NCBI GenBank assembly: GCA_025618425.1
Contig: CM046847.1
Coordinates: forward strand, 12,250,968 to 12,314,967
Length of the DNA stretch: 64,000 bases
From: Heliocidaris tuberculata
Taxonomy: Eukaryota; Echinodermata; Echinoidea; Camarodonta; Echinometridae
Direction of reading: 5' to 3'
The position numbers and the translations under genes were made by a program. Every line of letters begins with the position of its first letter. Position 1 is the stretch's first letter. This document shows, piece by piece, positions 33,721 to 45,605 of the stretch. The notes under the pieces are model-generated. The model ran no database searches. It was not told the origin of the DNA and was given only the letters and a program-made list of their open reading frames with translations.

Positions 33721-34690
33721 AATAGGTAATGCAAATTATAGCGTTCGTAATTCCACCGAGAAAAAATAATCTAGTTCTAAAATTTTGACCGCGACTAGTC
33801 GAATATCGCGGAAAGTGTTAGAGAAAATGTTTTACAAGTGGGCTTTTTCGTTTAATGATGATGGCATTCACACTCAACATAACAGACATGCAGCGTATTA
33901 CGATTAGAATACACTCTCCGACTGGGAACTGATTATCAAAGTGGTACAAAGATATATTTAAAAATATTTTAAATACTATCTTTCCCTTGACGTATAAACA
34001 GTGTTTGAAGTTTGCGACGTTAACAAATTTAAGTCGTAATGCTGAGTATTAAATCAAAAAGTCTTAAGGGCGAAAAAGTAAATTTTCTTCATATTCCAGA
34101 TACAGAAGACTCGTCCAAAGATATTATCTCTGCAAAAATATATTTTTCTAACTTTTGCGAGAAAGTAACGTATACTCTCGTTGTTTATTAATTGATATAT
34201 ATTTGGACTAATATCGAATATATCACTGTTAAATACTGTCTGAGTGTACAGTTCACAGATTTGCCTTCCTAGAACTTTCAAAGCTATTTTAGAAGATTTT
34301 GCTTAATGATTTAGCTTTAGACTCTCGAGATGCATCTCGAAAAAAAATCCACCCTTTCAACAAATCCATTTTAATCTCAGATGGAAAGTATTTATGAAGA
34401 AATTTTGTTATCCGATTTGTATGTGCATTTGTATCAGTCGTTTGCATTACTTTTGTACGTGTTCTTATCGATCAAGTTTTGTTTGTATTTCGCGAAAATG
34501 GAGCCGTAAACCATTCTTGCGCAGTTTGTGCGTAGTTCTCACAACGTATGTGCGAATGTCGTGTATAGCATTGCAGAACAATAGCCAGTCCACATACACG
34601 AAGAACACGAGATAAAAATGCGAACCTCAGTCTTGAGCTGATCTCTTCGTGAATAGTTCGCTGTCTAGTCGCAGAACGAAGTCAGACACC
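33720..34690. other. AT-rich GnRH intron sequence
   Basis: No feature recognised. Confidence 0.45.
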
Positions 34691-35275
34691 TCGGCCATGC
34701 GCTTTATGTAGGCCAGACGTCACGTGGTACTGATTTGCTGCCAAACATGCGGCAAACGTGCGCCAAACGTTTGTGAGAACTTCGCACGAACTGCGTGAGA
34801 AGGTCGCGTGAGCATAGCCTTCGCGAAACTTTCGCGAAAGCGTCGGTTTTTGTTCGTTTGTAGCTCGCGAATAGTTCGGGAATACTTCTTGACATTCGCA
34901 AATTAATCGTCGTGAACGGTAGGCGAATCAAAAGAGGGCCTCGACGTGAAAAGCTCGCGTTTGCTTCTTTGGCAAAGTCATCTGTTCTCAAGAAGGACCG
35001 AACAATTCGAGAACTGATCGGACGAACTTCGCTGCTTTCGCGAGACATGCGCCAGACATGCACGAGACATTCTCGAACTGTCGGAATCTGTTTGGGGTTA
35101 CAAGAAGATTTTGCGAACATCACGCACGTCTTGAGTAGGTCGTGCGCATATGATGAATTTTTTCAGACACTTTTTAGAACAAATCACGAGCAAATCACGA
35201 CCTGGGATGCTGGAAACGTTCGCGAGGAATTTCAAACTTTCTTGAAATTTCCGCCGAACTAAAAACGACTTCCCC
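34690..35275. repeat. Region dense in TCGCGAA / GCGAAC / ACATGCGCCAGAC motifs
   Basis: It is richer in G+C and CpG than its surroundings, with many short imperfect direct and inverted copies of TTCGCGAA, GCGCCA(A/G)AC and CGAACT on both strands. Two overlapping ORFs on opposite strands (139 and 116 codons) lack any family resemblance. The internal pairing suggests a diverged foldback element. Confidence 0.4.
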
Positions 35276-35722
35276 GAACAATTGACGACGCTTCATATTG
35301 ATTAAACAACGCATTAGGTGAGGTCTGTTCAATCTTCACGATGTTTTAGGTATGCTAGTATAGATCATGATATATCATTATACCAATGGTCTTCTAAACA
35401 TTTTACATAGATTGCCAAAAAGGAGATGTAACCCAAAAAGGGCGGGACGTTGCATCTCCTTTTAAGATTGAAATATTTTCGGAAATTATTGTCTTCAAAT
35501 TTTAATTTGCCACTCTTATTGGGTAATTGACGAAAATCTACGACATATCATTTTCTTGATGGCCAAGTTAAATAAAAATTTGAAATTCCTATTTTGTTAT
35601 ATTTGCTGATTGGAAACGTTCGCCAGACACCCCTTCCCCATTTAAATGTTGCGATGGGGGCAACAGAAATTATTGAACGCAAAATGTTTTTATTAGGAAG
35701 CTACATCCTTGTATTGACTAGC

Positions 35723-35865
35723 CAGGGGAGCGTTTCATCAAGCGTTTTGTCAGTGATTTTTATCCGACAACTGTTATAAGCTACTGAAATCCTTGCATCT
35801 GATTGGCTGAGAGCAAATTTGTCGGATAAAATATCTGACAAGTCCTTTCATGAAACGCCCCCCAG
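35723..35865 (+). mobile_element. 140-bp MITE family 'GGGGAGCGTTTCAT', copy 3
   Basis: CAGGGGAGCGTTTCATCAAG ... CTTTCATGAAACGCCCCCCAGG with inner stem GTCGGATAAAAT/ATTTTTATCCGAC and the shared core CTTGCATCTGATTGGCTGAG. Confidence 0.85.
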
Positions 35866-36442
35866 GTAATACGTGAAATAATCACAAGGACATGACTATT
35901 TTGTCAAACAAGTCCCGTTAATCACAATTTATACATTTTTCTAATGCTATTATCGAAACTATCCAGGGATTCGACAGACTAAATATTGACTGTTAAAGTA
36001 CTTCCGTTTCCTTGATGATATATCTGCAGAATGAAAAATATAAATGTGGAATGCAAATTTTTGATGTACTCTTTCCTACCGGGATTAAGCATACACTTGT
36101 AAGAGGAAGCACATGTTTGTAAAAAAAAAAAAAAAAAATCATGGAATACTGCAGCTATCAAATAGATTCACATGACTTCGCCACTTTGTGGTGCCGTATA
36201 ATCATTTAAAAGCGAACAAACCAAACGATGAAAACAGCAATGTACTATTCGTGGAATGTTCTTGAACTGTATGAGATGTGCGTTTGGCATGAAGGTGCTG
36301 ATTCCCTTCTATTTGTCCATTCAAACTCGCCAACAACTTGACGGACGAATTCATTAATTCAAAACTATGAAAGATTTGCGGAGTTGTTCCCAGTGTATAA
36401 AGCAGTCAATTTAAGCTTTGATTTTTTCCCCACATATCACAT

Positions 36443-36672
36443 ACAACCTTGAATTAAAAAAACAAACAAACTTTTCAGCTTTATAAAGGATTAAATCAGA
36501 TCAAATTAAACATTTAGCATCTCGACTTCATTTTAGAAGCATGTTTATCACATTGGATACAACCTTGAATTAAAAAAAAAACCTTTTCAGCTTTTTAAAG
36601 GATTAAATTAGATCAAATTAAACGTTTAGCATCTCGACTTCATTTTAGAAACATGTTTATCACATTGGATAT
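36443..36672 (+). repeat. 116-bp tandem duplication
   Basis: ACAACCTTGAATTAAAAAAA starts at 36443 and 36559. The two units differ at only a few bases, so the duplication is recent. Confidence 0.9.
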
Positions 36673-36918
36673 GTCTCTTGGCATATTTATAGATAGTATA
36701 GTACAAGGAAGACGCAAACATTTTCATGAATTACAATCCTAAATAGTACTAAATCTTAAAAAAAAGAAAAAGAAAAATAAGTGAAATATTTCATAGAAAC
36801 TTATTTTGGTTAAACTTTCTGAATAGATCAGTTTCGCGAAAACAAACCACTCATAGGGGGCAAACACGAAATATTCTCAGCAATTCCACCGTGCACATGT
36901 TTAGTGAAAGCACATTAT

Positions 36919-37279
36919 GTAGAGGTGTTGTGGATCAGTGGATAAGTCCCCGGACTTTGAACCACGAGGTCCGGGGTTCAAATCCCACTAAGCACTAGCG
37001 TCCTTTGGCAAGACGTTAATCTACATTTGCCACTCTCCACCCAGGTGTTAAATGGGTACCCGGTAGGATGCGAAAGTTAATGTCGTTTGCTTAGCAATGT
37101 GAGCGCCATGGCCCATTGCTGGAATACTCCCCAGGGAGTGGAGAATGTGCATACATTGTGTGCGGGCAAGCCAGAATCCGATGACCGGGGTAATAATATA
37201 TCTGTAAAGCGCTTAGAGACATCTCCGATGTATTAGGCGCTATATAAAAGCGGATTATTATTATTATTATTATTATTAT
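36919..37279 (+). mobile_element. tRNA-derived SINE with (ATT)n tail
   Basis: AGAGGTGTTGTGGATCAGTG and GGTTCAAATCCCACTAAG boxes, CGTCCTTTGGCAAGACGTTA, the end AGGCGCTATATAAAAGCGGA and an ATT-repeat tail. This is the most complete copy. Confidence 0.9.
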
Positions 37280-38750
37280 AAGCAAATCGTAACTTTGATT
37301 TTCTTCCGAAAATTTACAAAAGGACTGTAGACGAATATTCATTTTTGCCATACTATGTGAGGATTTACATTAAACAACGATCCAGCATGACTTAGTTCCT
37401 ACCCATCTTCCCCTCGGCTTTTATGGAGAACGCAAATGGTAGGCATCTCTTTTTATTCGAGGGGGGGGGGGGACTTCAGCAGTCTTATATACATGATTTT
37501 ATGTTCTATTTCTAAATAATACATTATCGACTGATCTCAACTAACCTATCTCACTGAACTGATGCTACTGAACGTGTTTTCAGCAATACATAGATCGACG
37601 GTGGCTTTTTTTTTTTTAGGGGAGGGGGTCTGTATTTAGTAAATAAAAGAATATTAAAATATAATGATGTAAATAGGAATAAGTAGTTTATAAATACGTT
37701 TACTAATGGGTGTATTACGGGCCCAAAGTTGATGTTAGGCTTTCGGCTTTTCTTATCGTGATTTTCGTAACAACAACAACAACAACACCCATTACATAAA
37801 GTGTACATAAACTGTTATCCAGCTTGCATTACGGAAGGGGATAGTTCAAGGATTTTCGAAAGGGAACAAATTTGTTTTCCCCGCATAATCTGCATTTTTA
37901 GATTATGGCTTGCTTTCCCAGACTCACTCAGCCAAGGTGGTCAGCTATAAAGTAGCAAGTAATTACACTTTATTGTTTTTTGTTTTATTTTCTTTTTTTG
38001 TATAATTTTAGAGTTAAATCTAAAAAAAAAAAAAAAAAAAAACTGCCCCTAGAACAGCCTTTGATAAGATTAAAAAAGTTTGGAAGAATGTGGCATACTA
38101 GCTGTCTTCATTTTCTTTCTTTCTTACTGAGCTTTTTTAAAAATGTTCCCTCAATATTAGTAAATTTGTTAGAAAAAAGCACACAAATGAACAGGGCTTA
38201 AATTCAACATCATTTGAATATGCTATTGCAATATTTGTTTCCATAATTGTAACATCCATTCCGCATTATGCTGTGCTGATATGTTACGCTGTAAAAGTAA
38301 CGCTGCAGATTTTAATCTACTGTTTGTACTATGTAACGGCAGTGGATGTCCTTTTAAATGATAGGAATCAGCCACATTAACCACACAGACAGGAAGACTT
38401 AACATATAACATCGGAAAAGCGGTTCACCGCTTGAGGCATTGTCCTTAGTTTGATCTCCGACTAATCTTTCACATCGTTCTCAAAAAAAAGGTAAACAAG
38501 CAACAAAGAAAACTGACACCCACGAGTAAATTTTTTGCCTAAGTCGTTCAGTCACATTAGACGACAGATGCATAGACATGGGTCTGTGAAAACTCCGAAT
38601 TCCGACCTCTTTAATCTCCGATGTTCTTATTCTGTTGAGTTTTGATATTCTTCCATCTGTTGATATACGTATAGTTTCCAATCGGCTGATACCCCTTTGG
38701 TGATTCGACATATCGTATGCTTCGGCCTCAATTGCACCGGGCTGTATTTC
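37280..38750. other. Intronic/intergenic sequence with homopolymers
   Basis: G-run at 37460, T-run at 37606, (AAC)n at 37770 and an A-run near 38022. No coding signal. Confidence 0.5.
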
Positions 38751-38754
38751 GTCA

Positions 38755-38915
38755 AAGATATAGGGCTATGGTTATATGGTTGCGTTAGGGTTTTAGGTTT
38801 TAGGTTTTAGGTCAAGGGTTAGGGTTTTAGGTACAGGTCCAGAGCTGAAGTTACGAATTCGTTTAGTGTAAGAAAAAAAAAATCGACGGGGAATCGATTG
38901 TCGTGGGAGTATAAT
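38755..38915 (+). repeat. Degenerate TTAGGG/TTTTAGG interstitial repeat
   Basis: GTTAGGGTTTTAGG, TTTTAGGTTTTAGG and GGTTAGGGTTTTAGG cluster here; TAGTGTAAG and a GGAATCGATTGTCGTGGGAG end parallel the block at 21361-21500. Confidence 0.5.
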
Positions 38916-40007
38916 GTGTCAATATGTGTCCACAATAGGCATTAGGGTATGTTCACTATACTTAATCTTTCTTGAATATTTATACATGGGCCTACTAGTT
39001 TTATACAGACATAAAAATTAGTCTTATCATGTGCATTATCTTCGGTGACTCGTCTACACATTCACTTATTACAGCACTGGAATGGAACCACAAAATTAGT
39101 GACATCAAAAAAAGAGTAAGTTAAAACCATTTCCTGCATTAGGCCGGCCTATTGTGTCATCTTTTTACCAATTTTCGCGTTGCTTCTGCATGATTTCCCT
39201 TTGGTGTCCATCGTATAATACAATGTAGTACTGTTGGTATTTGATCCTTGGTCGGAAAAAACCCGTCTAATAATTCAACGAAGGGCCGTTGATGAGACAT
39301 TTTGAGGTTGACTTGGTATCGGGTTTCGCCTCAGCATGTTTGAGCGCGTGATATGATTAGAATTCTGTGACCGGTCCCATACCATTCTTCCGCCGAACCC
39401 TTGTTCCAATACCACCCGAAAATGGGATAATTATAGCCCCGGATACCCCGAGAATGCTGATAAGTTATTCACTCTAAACATTTATGCCACGTGTAAGTGA
39501 AACGACCTCCCAAACCCGAGGTTTGGCCCTTTAAATGCTATTACAACACATTCACACGAGACGGAAGCAAGAATTGTGGTCAAAGCTATTAAAGTCTTGA
39601 AATTTAACCACGCTTACCAGTGACAGGTATAGATTATTTAAAAGAAAGAAACTGACTGTTACAAACTTTATTAAAATCAATGCAAAATGAAGAATAAATC
39701 TCTCAAAGATGACAATTATCTTTAAAATTTTTACATTCCCAATAAATAAACTTAATAAACATTCTTAGCTGCGCATAGCTGATGAGAAATAGGATAAGCA
39801 TTCCCTGAAAACATTTTGAATCTTTTTGTCGGGAAAAGTCACAAAGTGCTGAATAACATTACGGGCATAGTTAACGGCAGTATGGGAATTTATCTATTTT
39901 TCGTTGTGAAAAAGAACTTGGTCCGAAGAATGATTAATGTCTCAATTCGTGATATTAGAGGATGATGTAATGGGGATATACGTTATTGATATAAGTGAAT
40001 TGTTGGA

Positions 40008-40535
40008 GCGTATATCATTGACTACTCCCATCACCCCCGGAAAACTAGACCCAATGGAAAATTACCCTGGTCAACTTCTACTGGCAACAGTTACCCCTAA
40101 GACAACTATGCCTTCTGAAATTAATGGTAAAACTTCCGGATCCTTCAACATATTTATGTGTCCACCCAACTTTGCGAAATTTATGCTCAACTCTTATGAC
40201 ATTTAGTCCATTCAGTAGGAATCCATTTTTTTATTGATCATATTTAGTCAAAATATTTTTAGAATTAAAAAAAAGTGAACTTTGTATTAGCTTTTTTCAT
40301 CTTTACCCAATATGTGTTGCATTAAAGTGTACTTCAAAGACAACCCCTAAAGGATTAAAGCGAGTGCCGCTCGAATGAGGGATAATCATCTCTGGGGGTA
40401 GTTGTCTAGGGGTGTATTTTCCCAGGGTAAATGTGCTATAAGTGGGGAAGTTGTCACAGGAGGGAGTTATATTCGTAGGCTGTGCCTGGGGGTAGTTGTC
40501 CGGGGGTAATTGTCATAGGGGGTAGTTGTCCTGAA
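40008..40535. mobile_element. Old relative of the GGACAACTACCCC foldback family
   Basis: The left part carries CCCGGAAAACTAGACCC, TTACCCCTAAGACAACT and similar units. The right part carries the inverse GGGGGTAGTTGTC at about 40397, 40491 and 40523, with a non-repetitive AT-rich centre of about 250 bp. It is more diverged than 53035-53382. Confidence 0.5.
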
Positions 40536-40539
40536 ATCG

Positions 40540-43250
40540 AATTATTGATATTGAATTTTTGAATGCAAATTCTTTATTTGAAAAATAATCTACAAAAGCT
40601 TGTATTGTGCAACGGAAGTGGTTTGTATTCATTTTTATCAAATTTTAAACTCCTTAAAAAAAAAAATCTTTTCGTTAGATTCAGTCATTCTTAGGATAAT
40701 ATCCATTGCACTGGCATTCGCAAGAACATCTTGATATGCAAATTCACAGGCGACGTTCATTCTCCTGTTGCATCTTCGCGTTACAAATTATGCATTAAAT
40801 TCGAAAAAATGTCGTACCTGACACGTTTAAGATACATTTACCTAGTGTCGGGGCTCGATCCGATTTCAGCTTTAGCCTCTATCATATTACTGCCAAATGG
40901 TTGACAAATTCTATATAGAGAAATTTATGAGGATCGATTTTCTCCTCTTGATCCCATTTATACATTTCACCCCACCCCCGATCCCCCTCCCTCTCTCTAT
41001 ATCACGTTACTGGTTTCTATTAGAGCTAATCGTCAGCTTGGATGATGACGTAAAATACGATAAAAAATCATTTAGGCCTACAATTGGTGTTAAAAAGTAC
41101 TGATAAGTCAAATCAATCAAAGCATTTGATAGTATATATGTGAGGCCTAATGCTCACATCATCGACACTGTTGGATTGGAATTTTGATACTCTACCTTGT
41201 TGCATTTTGTTAATCACCCGTGTTAGTGTTTTTATGTATATGATTTTTTTTAGCAGGTTTTGTAACCAGATTCCCAGGCCCACGTCACTCTTTCAAACAG
41301 CAGTTTGATATATCAGGATGTTTCTTTGCGTACAAATGACATGATCAGCGATTCAGATCAGATGAATTTTCAGACGGTTTCTATTAAATGATCCCAGTTA
41401 ACGTCAAAATCGTTTGTTTCAGTATTATGCATCTATACATGTAGAAGGAATTGCATTTTCTCTTATCTCTGCAAAATCATGAGATCGCTTTTAAAAAATA
41501 GGAAGAGCTATGAAAGGTCTCGACCTTGAAATAACATTATATAACGATCATCCGGGAATTAACAGATATCACGCACTAGATCAGTATATCTTCACGGAAG
41601 AAATGTGTCGTGAAAGTGTAAAATGCACATGGTGCAAACGAAACTGATACATAATTTATTTGCACTGCGCATCCGGTCACTGGTTTATTAATGAGCCATT
41701 AACCTATAAACTATTTTTTTAAAAATGGATTATGATAATTCACTGTAAAGTTCCGTGACTTAGCACTATATCTTTGGTCATCTTATTCATCAACTACAGT
41801 AGATAATGAGAAGTATGTGATCATTTAAGCTTAAGCATTGAATTATGAAAATAATATGAAGGCTTGATATACCTAGTCTGATTTTAAAAAAATGAAATAT
41901 ATCATATATTTTACTTCTCAACTAAAATTCATCGACATTTATCGTCTGTATATTGACCTTCATTTATTTTTTAAAGCGGTATGTGGAGATAAAATGAAAT
42001 GCCTTCATTGCATATAGTGGTAGTTTAAGATAGTAACACCATGGAATCATCTAATTTTATTTAGATGATTCGTCAAAAAGATAACAACTGGAGTAAAAAA
42101 AATATCACAAATTGAGTACAAAATATCTGAAATGTCACATATGGTTCGTGAAGATTATGATAATAACTTAAACGGATACAAGCTATAAAATGTATACCAT
42201 TCTCGAATATTCTCTATTCAGTCCTGACTATTCCATCTCTGATGAATTCTGATAAATTCCACTCATCCCTCGGATAAGAGGGTCACTCCTTGAGGCCGAG
42301 AATCGATATGATCTCCCTTCGTAATGGCCGAGAAACGATCTCCTTTCCCGCCAAAACTGACATAACGGGTCAGGAGGAAAATGGGAAGGGGGAATGCATG
42401 CAAAGTGATATGAAAATCAGATGGAGAATCCAGAGAAAGAAACAGTTCACTCGAGAGAGGAGCGGCGGGAGGGGAAGAAAGGAGGAAGAAGATTTCTTCG
42501 TTTACACAAGGGGATTCCTAAAATCAATTGATACTACTCAGGCGATAAAAGGAACGAATCGAACCGAATTTGAACCGACACGGTTATCACTGAGATAAAT
42601 TGAAAATAAAACCCGCAAAAACTGGAGCTTCTTGTAATACCATTTATGTATAGATCATTTAATTTTGACAAAATGGTACCTTTAACAAAATCATGAAAAA
42701 GAAACTTGCATTCTTGACCAGTCAGGTCCTACATCCAATAACCCAAATTCTTGACACACGCTATCCTTAATTATTCATGATTATTAACAAAATACTCCTT
42801 GAAACCAGGGACTACATATGTACAGAGAGGGAGAGAGAGGGGTGAAATTCTGTTGTACTTTAAGCTTGAGATGGAGTGTGTTTAGCTACGAAACATGTAC
42901 CTTTCTTTAAAGTGCTATGCCTTAAAAAAAAATTATTCTGAAAAAATTCTTCTATTTGCTAAACTATATTCGATCTTAAATTTAGACTTCAAGGTTATAC
43001 CAAAAAATGATGTGTAGCTATGACGATGAAAGTGCAATCAATAATGTTGGAATTGTGATATTTCCTATAGGCGCTTTCGGGATATAACCCCAGTCGTCGC
43101 ATATACAAGAAATATGCACCATGTCGACTCCATGGACGTGTGTTCTTTAACCATTTTGACAGGGAAATGCAATCGCGGAATAAGTGTTTTGTCTAGCATG
43201 TTTTGCATCTGTCCGAGTCCCCTTTCTCTCCGTGTTACTTAAATACGATG
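40540..43250. other. AT-rich sequence without recognised genes
   Basis: An ORF at 42290-42598 is GA-rich with no domain. Nothing else supported. Confidence 0.45.
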
Positions 43251-44235
43251 GCCCTATCTGATTAGCGTAGTAGAAAGATTATATCATTCTCCTGCGAATT
43301 CGAAGTTCGTTGGTTAGATCCTCGGTTCAGTTATTCAAATGTATCTCCTTTTGTCTGACACAGATTGTCCTTAACTCTTTCGTGTTTTGTGCCATTGCTA
43401 CAACTTTGCACAGAATTTACACACTAATCCCACAGAACAGTATTTTATGTGACATGCGAAGATAGCCGGAAATATTGTTTCTTCCATTATGATATCCTGA
43501 AATTTCAACAGCCTCCCAAATAATAGAATCTCCTTAAACGGCTAATCTTAAAGTCGGGCAATTAACGAGAGAAACTGATTCAGAGTTTCCATAAATATCA
43601 TGTAGTAAGTCGGTTTTAGTCCAATCAAAATAAAAAGGACAGAAATAAAAAAATTGGAGAATAACGGAAAAACTTCTTTAAAAAAAAAAAAAGCACCATT
43701 CCCATTTGCACCATGTATTGTGCACATGGACTTTTTGTGTTATCTTATCTCTCCTTGCTCGTTATTTTCGGCTATTTGGTATTTTATTTTTTTACCAGTT
43801 ACTACAGATATTTACATAGGCGACGCCCCTTCGGTTGACGTCTCTAAATACGAATATCAACATTTTTTTTTAAATTCTGCAGAAGAGCGAGCGAGCGAGT
43901 GAAGATTTTAACACTTAAATATAGTGAAAAGCTATCATCAAAGAATACAAAATAAGAAATACAAATAGGACACGTCTCTGCCGAAATATGAAGTGGCGCT
44001 TTCCCTAATACTGGTATAAATTTGCAAGGAGGGGGCGGGGGGGGGGGGGGGGGGGGTGCGCAGACCCCCCACCTCCGCATCATACGAAATAACGGGAGTT
44101 TTGAACAATACAAAAACTCAATATAATACATTTAATGTTGTTGTTTTTGTGATGATTGGGGTTTTACAGACGTGTATCAATCAAATAAGTTTTATTTACG
44201 TCTGGGACCGACCTTTACCGTCACCATCCGAAAGA

Positions 44236-44320
44236 CGTGACTGAGATTCGAACCTGGGTCGATCAGAGTCAGTTTGTAGGCGAATGCAGAGCGCTGACCG
44301 CTAGACCAACTTCTGATCCC
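44236..44320 (-). mobile_element. tRNA-like SINE head
   Basis: The minus strand reads GTTGGTCTAGCGGTCAGCGC and later CCCAGGTTCGAATCTCAGTC, RNA polymerase III box A and B in tRNA spacing. No closing acceptor stem. Confidence 0.5.
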
Positions 44321-45480
44321 TTAATGCAGTTGTCTCAATTGTTATATTTTTCTGAAAAATCTTTACAAGATATCACATTATTCAGTTGGATTTTAGAACT
44401 TTTGCTGGTATAAAACACAGATATCATTATCTTTCATTATTGGATCATTTTTTTTCTCGATGCAAATGTCTTCTTTTAATAATACTCCCCCTCGTTACAA
44501 GGTTGAATCAGAGCATGCTTAATTGCAACATTAATTATGCAAAGCTCTCTTATAAATAACACATTGGATACTCGATTTGATTCGTCGCCTTGCTATACTT
44601 TATTCATTGCTCATTAACACCAGCTGCTCTGCCGATTGTCAATCAAACACCAATTACGTCAATGCACTTTATCATTTTCATATCGGATGTTTGGTCCTTG
44701 GTTGCAGAGCTCATTTTTGTGAGTGGTTCAACGGTAGCCTTGCCCCTATCAAGTGCATTTTCTCCGCCATCCATCACTTGATACAAATAGCACATCCGTA
44801 AAATTAGCCCCTCACAATTATGACCAACTTTGTTATTCTTGTAGCTTAATAAAGAAAAGATGCCGTTGATTAATGATGCTATCCGGATGTTGCACTGCAG
44901 AAGACTCGGCTGAGGGAAGGGGGAGAAACATATATTGAAGGAAGAAATGAAAAGATGACAGTTTGATGAATGAGCAAACAATCATATCCGGTTGCGTAGT
45001 AAGACAAGGTGAGGCGGAAGAAAGTGAGCTTTGGCCCCGACCCCTAACTAACTGCCCATGGGCTGTATCGATCGTAATACGAATATTTTTAGAAGTCATA
45101 TTTTAAAATGATGCAACTCCTGACGGTTTCGAGATTTGACATTACGAACAATTATTGACTACAGTTATAGAATTGATTTTGCTCATTAAAGTTTGATAAA
45201 ATCTTACCGTGAAATTTATAAAACCCTTATTTTAAACATTTATTTTAAAATACGGTATGTTTTAATGTGAGGCAATTTTATTTAAGTTTGTAAATATCGA
45301 AGTTATTGCTTACTTTAACAACTAATTTATGTTGCTATTGTTTAATCTTTTAGCAATCTGTTTTCGAAATAATTTTTGGAAATAGAATTTTCTTGATTTG
45401 ATTATACACGAAATAGTTTTGCCCAAATACGTGCATAGACAGCTACGATAGGACATCTTTGGGGTGCCATAATGCTTTGA

Positions 45481-45605
45481 GGAGGCGCGATGGTTCAGTC
45501 GTTATAGCAGTGGTCCCGTAGCTGGGATGCCCAGGGTTCAATCCAAGTCGATGCGCTTGTTCCCTCATTATCAAGTCCCTTCGATGGGACTTGAAAAAGC
45601 AGGTC
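45481..45605 (+). mobile_element. tRNA-derived SINE, second subfamily
   Basis: GGCGCGATGGTTCAGTCGTT and CCAGGGTTCAATCCAAGTCG match the element at 13168-13345, including a downstream TCATTATCAAGTCCC. Confidence 0.6.

Noticed and set aside
34704..35262. 139- and 116-codon ORFs on opposite strands
   Set aside because: They overlap each other in a motif-repeat region and resemble no family.
38755..38850. True telomere or chromosome end
   Set aside because: Repeats are few, degenerate and embedded in ordinary sequence on both sides.
42290..42598. 102-codon basic ORF
   Set aside because: GA-rich composition, no recognisable family and no splice context.
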